This document shows positions 22,730 to 33,283 of a stretch of 64,000 bases of DNA, in pieces. Both the position numbers and the translations under genes were made by a program. This stretch comes from Volvariella volvacea V23 (lineage: Eukaryota; Basidiomycota; Agaricomycetes; Agaricales; Pluteaceae). Location of the stretch: contig KB722745.1 of NCBI GenBank assembly GCA_000349905.1, positions 639,723 to 703,722 on the forward strand, given 5' to 3'. Position 1 is the stretch's first letter, and each line of letters starts with the position of its first letter. The notes beneath the pieces were generated by a model. The model had not been told where the DNA came from. It did no database searches and saw nothing but the letters and a program-made list of their open reading frames with translations.

Positions 22730-23441
22730 ATGAAGCTCTACCTCTCGAAAGCGTGGCATCTTGGTGCAGACTACATCAACGAAGAGGGAAAGGTTCTATA
22801 CCGCGTTCAAACGAACTCGAGGCTACATCCCACCACTACGCACGTCAGCTCGAGGCTCGTTCACACCCTCCGACAGCAGTCATTCTTAACTCCAATTCAC
22901 AATGGCACAGAGCAGATAGGAGACAGTGAGGTTGAGGGAAGGGACGATGACACGGATCCAGACTGGGAAGACCGGTTCGTGCATCTGGCGCGAATAGACT
23001 TTGTGACCTTCAAACCGTCGAGGATTGCAATGGGTGGTCAGGAGGTGGAGGTGTTCAGAAAAGGGGACTGGGGGTGGAGTGGGAGGTAAGCATCTCTGGA
23101 TACCTTCGCATGATCAGAACTCTGAAACACAGGGCCATTCAGAGACCGTATCTTTAACGGGCCCGATGGAAGAGAATACAAGTGGTTACTCGCACCACAA
23201 AAGGTATGTGTTCCGACATTTCTGCTTTATTTCGCTCAGGGTTGCTATACGCTCGCAGCTGGTCGTGAACGATTCAACCCAAGCGGTCGTGGCAAAGTTC
23301 CATGAGAAGTTATTCAACTTCATTAATCACAGCCGCGAGACCACCTATCTTGAAATAACGCCACTTGGGGAGCACATGGTGGATATCATCCTGGTTACGT
23401 TCCTTTACATTGAGAAGCTGCGGCAGGATAATAATTCGTGA
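22730..23441 (+). CDS. DUF6593-domain protein, array copy A
   Basis: Three exons: 22730-23085, 23143-23203 and 23259-23441, totalling 600 nt and 199 residues. The domain starts at residue 1 (MKLYLSKAWHLGADY, then EEGKVLYRVQT), continues with DRFVHLARIDF and MGGQEVEVF, crosses the first intron at a conserved Arg codon, then has GPDGREYKW and ends with GEHMVDIILVTFLYIEKLR. This is the pattern of DUF6593, a small fungal domain of unknown function. No signal peptide or membrane segment is seen. Compared with copies B-E, exon 2 is six bases shorter, and the pattern around the end of exon 1 (EVFRKGDWGWSGR) lacks the SSFFRKG form, so it is the most diverged copy. The C-terminus ends shortly after the domain. 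Confidence 0.85.
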
Positions 23442-23839
23442 GAGATGTATGTGAGTCATGTCAGAGCTGCGGTCCTGTAGATACCCTATACCAATTGGAA
23501 GAAGTGAGTTTGGGGATTTCAAGGCAGTTTGCACACGCACAATGCAGTACCAGCGCAGCAGTTTCCCGATGCAATATATGGGCAGCCCTAGGCCACTCCA
23601 CTAGGCCCTCGGGTGTTTGCGATGCAGACTTTCCAAATCGGTTGCTACACAAAGGCGCAGCTCCACACTTGCTACTGCTTTGATATATCCGCAGTTCATC
23701 CTCAACGCTGTAATTCGGGTCCGACACAGACGAAGGATGAAGCCTAGAGTATAAGTCAGGACACCAACTCAACGTACTGCTCTGTACTTGAACTGCAACC
23801 CCAATCTCTAACATCGACAACGCTCTTATTATACCAACA
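23442..23839. other. Spacer between DUF6593 copies A and B
   Basis: About 400 bases with no gene. It is presumed to hold the promoter of copy B; the pyrimidine-rich run just before the ATG at 23840 resembles the same position in copy C. Confidence 0.4.
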
Positions 23840-24668
23840 ATGAGGCTTCATCTCTCCGAATCTTCGCATCTCTTCGCCGACTATACCAACGAAGCTGGAA
23901 AGGTTTTATACCGAGCTCAAACGGACTCACGACTATGGCCACGAACGACAAAGATCAGCAAACGGATCTCTGATACCGTCCCTCGTCGTCCATTGTCTGG
24001 CTCTGACTGGGTCAGCCACGGGATGGCGATGGTCTATGACCCGACGGATGTGGAGAAGGGGAAGAGTGGAACGAGGAAGAGCGAAGAACTCGAAAGGGTG
24101 CATATGATGAGTGGTGTTGATATGCAAGATCGATTCGCGCATTTGGCGCGAGTGGACTTCCAAATGCTTGGCTCGTCCAAAATTGTGATGGGTGGACAGG
24201 AATTCAATGTCTCCTCTTTCTTTAGAAAGGGAGGATTGGGGTGGTATGGAAGGTAATTCCTCTCTGCTGTCTTGGGTGCTGCGGGCGTTCTAACCATCGT
24301 GTTTTCAGAGACCGTGTATTCACCGGGCCTGATGGAAAGGAGTACAAATGGATACTTGGCTTGACAACGCCAAAGGTACGACCCCGACACCGTCCTATTC
24401 CTCCAATCCTTTATTCATCGATTCGCAGTTAATCCTGAACGACGGTTCCAAAACCGTCGTAGCAGAGTTCCACAAGAAAGTCTTCAGCTTCACCCACAAA
24501 CCGGAGAACGTCTACCTCGAAGTCATGCCGAACGGGGAGCACATGGTCGACTTAATCCTGGTCACCTTTGTTTACATTGAGAAGCTTAGGAAGGAAAGGG
24601 AGAGGAGCACACATAGTTCAGGAGGTGGAGGGCCTGGAGGCGGCGATGGTGGTGGTGGAGGAGACTAA
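23840..24668 (+). CDS. DUF6593-domain protein, array copy B, Gly-rich tail
   Basis: Three exons: 23840-24252, 24309-24375 and 24429-24668, totalling 720 nt and 239 residues. The start MRLHLSESSHLFADYTNEAG matches the other copies. Between YRAQTDSRLWPRT and DRFAHLARVDF there is a variable charged insert of roughly 50 residues. SSFFRKGGLGWYGR ends exon 1, GPDGKEYKWILG lies in exon 2, and GEHMVDLILVTFVYIEKLR ends the domain. The C-terminus is a Gly-rich tail of about 20 residues (SSGGGGPGGGDGGGGGD), shared in type with copy C only. Both introns sit at the same codons as in the other copies, which shows common descent. The function of DUF6593 is not known. Confidence 0.88.
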
Positions 24669-25005
24669 CGGACAGCACCTTCTTTGTTGTGGAGGAGTCC
24701 GAGGCCGACCATGTACAGACTATATATATCAGTAGGGTACAGCAAATGGGAGGAGGATCCTTTTACCCAGTAATCACCGCCATCCCATTTTTCCGCGGAC
24801 GACAGAACCCCCTTCTCAAATCCTCCACATCGTTTTTAGGCAGCGTGTAGATTTCAGAGATTAATGCGCTTTATAAAGCGCGTATGCAGAGTTCGGGAGC
24901 ATATCTATTCCTTCGCATCGTAAGCGGCTTCATTTATGAAGGGTTTCATGGGATATCATAGCATAGAATACATCATTACATTATACAGTTCGTAAATTGC
25001 GATGC
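24669..25005. other. Intergenic, convergent 3' flanks
   Basis: No gene is seen between the end of DUF6593 copy B and the end of the MYND gene on the other strand. An AT-rich stretch near 24720 may belong to a 3' UTR. Confidence 0.4.
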
Positions 25006-27060
25006 TTAGAATGTTTGTTCGCGATCCTCAGGTCCGTCTGACCACACGAGTACCTTTGGAGGAGTCTTCTTGTTCAGTAACTTTCTCCATTCGGGATCGT
25101 AATCCACCTCATCGGCACGAAATGGAGGTATAAGGGCTATCGTTTAAGTGCTCGAAGTCAGTAATAGAATATTATCACAAGGTAGGAGTCATACTGCAAG
25201 TAATCCATACTCGGTTGCCACCTTCTCCATTATGTTGCCCCTCGTTGTTGTATAAAAAGTATAGTGTTGGGACATGATCACTGAACCCAGTGTCGCGTAA
25301 ATTTCCATAGGTCTTGAGGAGATTCACCACTTTGGGGGTTGCTCCTCCTCTCTCCAAACCCACTAGCTCCTCCATGAGACGTACCGCCTCAGAAAGCTTA
25401 TAGACGCCGGCTCCCGCGATTATGAACTTTTGTGTACTATCCTTCGACGCCGGATTATACTTGATCTGCAGGAAAAGCGCATGCGTACTCAGTCGCTTAG
25501 GGTCTTTATGGACACCCAAAGCGTGAATGAAAACGTCACACTGGATGAATCTGGGTCTGGAACTCCACTTCATGAAGTCTGCATCGAACTTTGGCGCCCC
25601 ACCAGCACCAGTCCGTCGCATGTTTTCAATCTCGCTCATTTTTTCGGCAAGTAAACTGTAAAGTGATTAGCATACAATACCTCGCTTATGAATTTTAATT
25701 AACTCACCGGCATGCTGCCCTAGGGATGAAGAAATTGTTTGTCATGATATGCAGGGTTGAGCAATTGACTCACTTATGGTATTTCCAGCCCTTTGCTTGA
25801 CAAGTTTTAGAACTTGATTGAAACAGCAGGTCAGCTTGACAGCCTGATCTCCTTCGCTGAGCCTACATACCAGTACCATTGAATCCTGCATCCACCACAC
25901 CGGAAGAGTGTTATAACAGGCTCACGTTGCCTGCAGTTGTTACAGCACCGAGGATTAGCTAAAGTCTTGTTTCTCAGCCTCTGTAGCCCCTCCTCTCCTC
26001 CCAGCTTCGTCAAGACAGGATGTTCTCCAAAAATCGGCCTAATCAATAATTCAGAAAGTTCGTCGTCATCGATCTGGTCTTCATGATTTTTCAGGAACTT
26101 GATGACCCAGAGAACGTGGCTAATATAGGCGTAAGCTTGACAAATAGGAATACTGTCGAAACAACAAGCATACCTATCGCGGGTGGAATTTGAAAGCCCT
26201 AGCTTATGATATATTAGAGCAAGGTTGGCACGAATATTGAATGCAATCCTAGAATTGTAGCCATCGTCGTCGTTGTCGCCGACTTCTGGCTCTTCTAAAT
26301 CGACCAGCGTCTTCTCCAATACGACTCTGGCTTGTTCTAGGTCTGCATACATCAACGCCTCCCCGTAATGATAGAACAACCCACTGTGGTCGTGAGACCT
26401 TCAGAAAATTTACAGCATGTAAGCACTCACGGAACCCTTGGCCACAGGTCTATCCCACGTTGACACCATTCCTCCCGAAATTCAATACACTCCTTAAGGT
26501 AGGGTATTGCTTGTGCTGGTTGATCGAATTGTGAAGTCCTGCAACAGGTATGGAATTTGATTACATTTGATGTCACTCGAGTTACTTACATCAGGTGAAA
26601 AGCCAACTGAACCTTCGTCTTCATAACCTCCAGCTAATCCCAACAAAGAAATATTAGTGCGGAGAACACAAGCGACGTAAAATTCCCCTTACCAGGAAGA
26701 GCTCGCTTGATTCTCCGAACTTCGATACATCATTTTGAATATCGTTAAGCTGCTGCTTGAGCCTCATGCTATTTACGGTCAAGGTAACAAAAATGATTGG
26801 ACGGAGATCTCCAGGTACTTTTGATATTGACCTCAGGCTCATTAAGGGTGCCAATGCCTTGCAAAGCGCTGGGACTCACCACTTAGTACACTCTCCAAAA
26901 GTGCGTAGCGGAACAGGGTTCCAAGCTCCCTTCTGTAAACGAGGACTGCAGCCATCACTTCACACACATTCTTGCTCGACACTTCAGAGAAGAATTCCTT
27001 CTCGAGGAGGTCATGTCCAGTGACTTCTCGAACTTTGTAGGCTTTGGTGAGACGAATCAT
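25006..27060 (-). CDS. MYND-type zinc finger protein, ten exons including a 12-nt microexon
   Basis: Exons, 5' to 3': 26880-27060, 26693-26817, 26590-26633, 26431-26538, 26174-26383, 25871-26119, 25774-25812, 25708-25719, 25195-25655 and 25006-25136. The total is 1560 nt, or 519 residues. The N-terminal 280 residues are alpha-helical with TPR-like segments (GLFYHYGEALMYADLEQARV, then IRANLALIYHKLGLS). Residues about 282-322 form a complete MYND finger: CX2CX11CX2CX5CX3CX7HX3C, a module that binds proline-rich partners. The last ligand Cys lies in a 12-nt exon encoding AACR. The C-terminal domain (FIHALGVHKDPKRL, FIIAGAGVYKLSEAVRLMEE) is shared with other fungal MYND proteins. The 5' end is uncertain: exon-like sequence continues upstream to about 27480 but needs weak splice sites. 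The gene lies antisense between members of the DUF6593 array. Confidence 0.8.
25708..25719 (-). other. 12-nt microexon of the MYND gene
   Basis: Twelve bases between a CCCTAG acceptor (intron 25720-25773) and a GTGAGT donor (intron 25656-25707). Joined in frame they supply the residues between the His ligand and the final Cys of the zinc finger; skipping them would remove that Cys without shifting the frame. Confidence 0.75.
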
Positions 27061-28088
27061 AGCTTCTGAATAACAAGCATGAACTAACCGAGGTCAACCT
27101 CATGTATTACTTTCCCGATAAGCAGATCATCCACTGGATGAGCTATCCTGGGTAGTGAGTCGACGACGAGGCGAATCCTTTTTGCTTGGCTCATTATAAA
27201 CCACGCTGAGGGACGATAAGACGTGTATGCGTTTAGGATCTTTGGAACACCCAAGGGCGTTTCCAATATGTTCAATATCGTGTATGAGTCGTACCAATGT
27301 AATAGATAGTGTATTCCTCGCTTTATTCAAGTCAGCGACGGGTCCTTGCACCTGTGATCACTTAATGCAATTCCTGGAGACCAACGGGGCTATTTCGTAT
27401 TGATGGGAACAAGCAGAGCCTGGGTAATACGCCCTTTACTCACCTGAAGAGCATGCAATATCTCAACGGATTTGGCTCTTTGATGAACCTCCAGCTGTTA
27501 TCGTGATGGAGGAGTAAGAGAAAGGCCACGTGTGAATTCCAGTCGTATTCCATAATTGGCATTGGCGCCAATCACAGCCTACATCAATCCATTCATGATT
27601 CCGCGGTACTTGGTACTACTGTACTTATACCCAAACAAGGCAGAGAAAAGAGGGGGATCACAGACAGACGGTCATATCAGAGAAGTAATTAATCGGATAT
27701 ACTGTGCGCTTACAATACACTCATATCGTCAAACAAACTATCGCTCACAATCCTTAGGATCATTCGGCCACATGAGCGGCTTCGGCAGTTTATGCAGTTT
27801 ATGGCATACAGAAGACATCTAGGATCACTGGCATATACCAGTAGCTCGCGCTTCCAATTCGATGGACAGATTTCCGGTGTCATCCACGGCTGTTTGCGAC
27901 GCAGAATTTCTGAATCAGTCGCTCTATATATGAAGCCTAGAACAAGCATCTATTCTCCGCATTAGCTAAATAATGCTATAATGCATCCGCAGTGCATTCT
28001 TTGGTACTGCATTTCGAGCGAGAGAGCAAAGTCTGCCATATAAGTAGCGACACTGAGGCGATATCTTGCACCCCAACAGCACTCCACA
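27061..28088. other. Upstream of MYND gene; partial duplicate of MYND-gene sequence
   Basis: On the minus strand, 27127-27470 has coding-like sequence (LEVHQRAKSVEILHALQ after a possible CAG acceptor, then NALGCSKDPKRIHVLSSLSV). The second piece resembles HALGVHKDPKRLSTHALFL in the C-terminal part of the neighbouring MYND gene, at both protein and DNA level. It could be 5' exons of that gene or a relic of a second copy. The part from 27500 to 28088 shows nothing beyond the promoter region of DUF6593 copy C. Confidence 0.35.
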
Positions 28089-28834
28089 ATGAAGCTCCTC
28101 CTCTCCAAATCTTCGCACCTCTCTGCAGACTATACAAACGAAGCGGGTGAGGTGCTTTACCGAGCTCGAAAAAACTCACAACTATGGACGACAACAACGA
28201 ATATCAGCAAAAGGATTCCTCCTACCGCTCCTCATCTATCATCTGGTTCACGCCGGGTTGGCAAAGGGAAGAGGACGAGGGTTCATGACCAGGTGCAAGA
28301 TCAATTTGCTCATTTGGCGCAAGTCTACTTCCGGCAATATGGCTCAGACAAAATCGTGATGGGTGGGCAGAAGTTTTATGTGTCCTCCTTCTTCAGAAAG
28401 GAGGGACTTTCCTGGGGTGGAAGGTAATTTCTCTGCGCGGTCTTGGGTGGAGTGGGTGTTCTGACCTTGCATTTTTAGAGACCGCATTTTTACTGGACCT
28501 GATGGAAAAGAGTACAGGTGGATACTTGGCTACTGGGAGCCAAAGGTATGCACTCAACCCTGTTTCACCCCTCTTATTTCTTTCTCAATTATATTTTCAG
28601 CTAGTTTTGAACGACAGATCCAAAGCGGTTGTGGCGGCGTTTCACAAGGAGGTCTTCAGCTTTTTCCACAATCCGGAGAATGTCTACCTCGAGATAATGC
28701 CAAATGGGGAGCACATGATTGATTTGATTTTAATCACCTTCATTTACATCGAGGAGCTCCGGAAGGCTTCAGATAGTTCAGGTGGAGTTATTGTTGGGGG
28801 TGGCGGTGGTGGTGGCGGTGGCGATGGCAGCTGA
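28089..28834 (+). CDS. DUF6593-domain protein, array copy C, Gly-rich tail
   Basis: Three exons: 28089-28423, 28479-28545 and 28601-28834, totalling 636 nt and 211 residues. It begins MKLLLSKSSHLSADYTNEAG and has SSFFRKEGLSWGGR, GPDGKEYRW and GEHMIDLILITFIYIEELR. The variable charged insert is much shorter than in copy B. The tail is Gly-rich (GGGGGGGGGDGS). It is the closest relative of copy B by tail and by the first 40 residues. Intron positions are identical to the other copies. The function is unknown. Confidence 0.87.
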
Positions 28835-30076
28835 GTCTCATGGACAGCACCACCTTTGCTTTTATGCAGTACATAGATTTTAAGGAGAGCATTCTGTGGA
28901 GTTGTACGTGCACCTTTCGGGGGCAAGTTACATAATAAGCATAGCAGTGGGCTGCTGGATGAACTACCTTTGTCCCTTTACGAAGCCTCTTACTCTGGTT
29001 GACCATAAGTACCGCCCCATGATGAGATACCCGCTTATTCCTGTCAACTCCTGGATGCCATGCATAATGCTATATATATGTACTGGATCTTGACACGCAG
29101 AAAACATTTGGGATCTGCGAACGTGCCAAACTCTTAACTTTTCACGGCTCCACAACACCCCATCACCAAAAAGGGCACGAATGCCATCAATCCCTCCCAA
29201 TACTCAACCAAATACCGAGATGTACGCTATAAGCTGCTCAAAATTGCATGAGACTCGGAGTACTCGAGACTCCGCTGGCCTGTTTGGGGAATGATTAATG
29301 ATTTCCAAATCGGGCACAAGGTCCACTTTGCGAAGTCCGCCACTTGCATTGTGCCAAAGGTAGGTTCCAAGATTATATGAGCAATGCACCGCGACTTCAG
29401 GACTCTGACAGGAATGAATTGGGAACCGTCTCGCTCGGTGACCTGCAGGAATGCCCGCTCGAGAAATTAAGAAAAGTAGGTGTTGTATTAGGCGGTGTAC
29501 TGTGTGTGGACCGGCTCTGGGATCATCAAATAAACAGGCCGCCACGAAGCTATTTATGACGATATTCCCAAGCCTCATACGAAGCAGTGTGTTTCTTCGT
29601 CTATTGTTCAATACCTGTCCTGCTGATGGGTAGCAATCATGATGTCCTACCTTCTCTTCCAATCGTCTCTCTGAACGCCGATGTCAAAGCTTTTCCGACT
29701 TTCGACTTTGTGTTCATACTGCTTGATTCAAGACCTTCCCGTTCCGGCCTTGCTAAAATTATCGCACCTAGCTTGGCGGTGCATGTTGCAGCGCATCCGT
29801 CGGCGAACGGACCTATGCGGTTTTCAGTGGGCCAACATCAGCACATAATGTAATTGTCTATGGAGGGGAAGTTGGCTTGTCATTATCCGTTTGTGATGCA
29901 TGGTGAGAGCTTACAACGCGAACACATAGCCGATCAGATGCGAGTCCTTGGGCGGTATTAATACCCACCCAGAGGTTCAGCTTCGACTCATTCGTGCCCT
30001 AATCCTCCGCTACCCAGTCCACCGACTTCTCTATCGTTACAATTGAACACACCCGTCTTGACCAACGCAAATCACT
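28835..30076. other. Duplicated spacer between DUF6593 copies C and D
   Basis: No gene is supported. The sequence is related to the spacer before copy E: stretches around 29080 (TTGACACGCAGA), 29600 (TATTGTTCAATACCTGT) and 29830-29850 (CAACATCAGCACATAATG) have counterparts near 31025, 31690 and 31885. This indicates segmental duplication of a unit of about 2 kb. Confidence 0.6.
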
Positions 30077-30759
30077 ATGAAGCTTCACCTTGCTAAAAGC
30101 AACTTCTTAAACACAGACTACACCCTCGAACCTCACGGCGAAGTCTTATACCAACTACAACCCAACTCATCGTTATGGCCAAGCTCGGTGAAGATCACCA
30201 AACGGATACCAGACTTGAGGGATGCGTATGGAGGCGTCGCAGCAGATCGCTTCGCGCATCTAGCGAGGATCGATTTTCATACCATCCATCAAGACGTAAT
30301 TTCGATGGGTGGACAGGACATCGAAGTCTCGTCGTTCTTCAGAAAGGGATGCTTCGGGGCTTATGGAAGGTACGCTGCGCCTGGTATCGAAACATCAAAT
30401 ACTCGAATTGATAATATTGATTTCAGCAATCGTATCTTTACGGGACCTGATGGGAGAGAATACGTATGGGAGCTTGGGCTTACGACGTCACAGGTATGGA
30501 GATATTGTTCAACCCTAAGCCCAGGCACTCACTGCATTCCTTGATTTTCGATTAGTTATTCCTGAACGATGATTCTAAACCCCTGGTAGCAAATTATTAC
30601 ACCAAATTTTGGACCCTTCGTCACAAACCCGAGAATGCCTACCTTGAAATCATGCCCAATGGAGAGCATATGGTAGATGTGATTCTGGTTACGTTCTTGT
30701 ATATTGAAAAGATACGGAATGAAAGAGAGGAAGCTGCGCAACGCCCCCATCATTACTGA
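30077..30759 (+). CDS. DUF6593-domain protein, array copy D
   Basis: Three exons: 30077-30369, 30427-30493 and 30556-30759, totalling 564 nt and 187 residues, the shortest copy. It starts MKLHLAKSNFLNTDYTLEPH and carries DRFAHLARIDFHT, MGGQDIEVSSFFRKG, GPDGREYVWELGL and GEHMVDVILVTFLYIEKIR. The charged insert seen in B and E is almost absent. It ends EEAAQRPHHY without a Gly tail. It pairs with copy E in all distinguishing residues, for example the YTLEP and NYYTKFW motifs. Both introns are at conserved positions. The function is unknown. Confidence 0.87.
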
Positions 30760-32114
30760 TGGCTCTGGATATGAGTAAGATGGGTTGCGGGTCGGGAATC
30801 TGGTCCTGTATGCGGCTGCATTGTATGAGTGTCCACGTAACCTACGAGAACTGCGCTCACTTGTATTTCGAGCTTATTACTCACATTAGCATGGTGACCC
30901 TGGCTTTGAAGCCGGACTGTGAAAGTAGGATGTATACTCTTGAAGCTTCCTGAGTTGTAGAATTTTCCAGGGATTTGGTTCAAGGAGCGATATCAGATAC
31001 ATAACTGTATCTGGATGGAATTTTGACACGCAGACAATATTCAAGGCCCTGGCAAACGTTTCAATCTCTAATACTCGTACCAAAACACACACCTACCATC
31101 AACTTCTCCCAACATTTCCCAGGTAGATTCTAGGCTTTGTATTACGGAATGCTGCAAAATACAAGAAGCCCGACTTTGTGTTTCAATCCTCAAGGCTCCG
31201 CTAGTTCATTTGAATAATGAATTCCAAAACGGGTTCAAGGTTCAATCTAGAACGTCCACTGAAAGCGGGCTTCAAACTTAGATGGGTAACATACCGTGAT
31301 GGCTCTCCAGCTCCTAGGGAAATGTACTGATATGCATCTTATGCAGTAACCACAAGAGATCCCCGCTCGAGGAATCCATGCACGGTAGGCGTCGTATTGA
31401 GCAGTGTACCGACTCCGACTTGTTAAACCACAAACTCGAGTGAACTTGAGAAGTTGTGAAAGTGACCTCTTGAAATAGGGGTCAGTTGACCCTGAGCCCG
31501 ATTTTGAGCAAGTGAAGTAGATCTATATCAGTCGGAGTTATAGCAGAGCACAAAACCAGAAGGCTGACCGCCTTTCTCAGTGAGGTGACTGAGTGGTTGT
31601 TGAGATAAACCGCCGACAGGACTTCGGATTCGTGGTCAACATATCACTGGCACTGGCCGAGCGAAGTGCCGTAGTTCCTTGTATATTGTTCAGCATCTGT
31701 TATACTGACGGGCAGCCATTATAAGCTCTATCTTCCATTCCATTCCTTCTGTTTTCAGAACTTTGCTGATTGTGGTGGTTTCATTATGATTCAAGTCCTC
31801 TCCGTTCTGGTCTTGCTGAAACAGTTGAGACTAGGTCAGGCGATGTATTGCAATGGACGAACCTGTACTGGTTTGCGCCCATATCAGCACCTACCGTAAT
31901 TACCTGTGGAGATAGTGTTGGCTCACCATTCATTTGTGGTGCTCCGCAAAAGACTATAACGAGGACGCGCAGCAGATCAAATGCGAATCCTTGCTATTAA
32001 TAACTTCTGCGAAGCACAGTTCCAACTCGTCCGTGCCCAAACCCCCTTTACCCACTCCACCAACTCCTCTATCGTTACACCAGACCTCAATTGCCTTTGA
32101 CCAACACAATCATC
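30760..32114. other. Duplicated spacer between DUF6593 copies D and E
   Basis: No gene is supported. It carries the second copy of the duplicated flank described for 28835-30076, plus a 3' flank (around 30930-30985) that closely matches the sequence after copy E (around 33105-33155), including GAGTTGTAGAAT and ATTTGGTTCAAG. Confidence 0.6.
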
Positions 32115-32954
32115 ATGAAATTGCATCTTTCTAAACGCAATTTCTTAGACACGGAATACACTCTCGAGCCCTACGGCGAGGTTGTGTACAAAACCCAACC
32201 AAACTCATCGTGGTGGCCGAATTCGGTGAAGATCAGCAAACAGCTGCCAAAAGGCATCCCTCACCGCCTTGGCAGTGGACAGGGCGGAAGCACCGATTTA
32301 TATGATTTGGACGATTTGCCTACGCTAAGCGCCAGGGGTAAGAAATCTGAGGAAGAAGATCTCGAGAAAGACAAGTTGGGCGATGACGACTCTGTCAAGG
32401 GAGTTGATGCTGCAGAGGATGCTGCAGAGGATCGATTTGCGCATTTGGCGAGAATCGATTTTCATACTGTCCACTCGGACATAATTTCGATGGGTGGACA
32501 GGACCACGAGGCCTCGTCGTTCTTCAAAAAGGGAGGCCTAGGATGGTATGGAAGGTACGTTGCATCTGTTATTGCAACTACGAGCATTGAAACGGACGAT
32601 ATTACTCTCAGGGATCGTGTCTTTACGGGACCTGATGGAAAGGAGTACGTTTGGGAGCTTGGGATCTCGACGTCAAAGGTATAGAAACACTTGCCAACTC
32701 CAAACCAAGATTTCGACGAGATACTTATCACTTCTCTCGGTTTCAATTAGTTATATCTGAACGATGGCTCTAAAACCATGGTAGCAAATTATTACACCAA
32801 GTTTTGGAGTTTCCGCCACAAACCCGAGAACGCCTACCTTGAAATTATGCCCAATGGAGAGCATATGGTCGACTTGATAATGATTACGTTTTTGTATATT
32901 GAGAAGATACGGGACGAGAGGGAGAGAGCTGCACAGCGCGCTGGTCACACATGA
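32115..32954 (+). CDS. DUF6593-domain protein, array copy E
   Basis: Three exons: 32115-32554, 32612-32678 and 32751-32954, totalling 711 nt and 236 residues. The start chosen (MKLHLSKRNFLDTEYTLEPY) aligns with the other copies; an in-frame ATG eight codons earlier (32091) is less likely. A charged insert of about 60 residues (KKSEEEDLEKDKLGDDD and nearby) precedes DRFAHLARIDFHT. Then come SSFFKKGGLGWYGR, GPDGKEYVWELG and GEHMVDLIMITFLYIEKIR. It ends ERAAQRAGHT. Copy D is its sister by sequence and by both flanks. The function is unknown. Confidence 0.87.
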
Positions 32955-33283
32955 CCCTGGGGCGAGAGAGGTGGATTCCGAGTTGAGAACCTAGTCTCAT
33001 GTATTGTACGGGTGTGTACGTGTACGACAAGAGTTGCACTTGCTTGTACTTCAAATCTATTACTCAGATCAGCACCATGGCCGTAACTGATAAAGTAGGG
33101 CTACATACTTTGGAAGTTCCTTGAGTTGTAGAATCTACTCGGTATTTGGTTCAAGAAGTGGCCTTAGACGTACTCAAGCCTCGGCGTACCATTTTAGGAC
33201 ATAACGAAATCGAACATCAGATGTGCACACGCGTAAACAACTTACTTCCCAATCTCGTTCCTTATCATCCTCTGCACGCTCCC
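32955..33283. other. Intergenic, copy E 3' flank and promoter of F-box gene
   Basis: The first 200 bases match the 3' flank of copy D. No separate gene is seen. The open frame of the next gene extends upstream to an ATG at 33146, but that part lacks domain-like sequence and overlaps the duplicated flank. Confidence 0.5.

Noticed and set aside
28744..28926. Minus-strand Pro/His-rich ORFs
   Set aside because: They are the complement of the Gly-codon tail of DUF6593 copy C.
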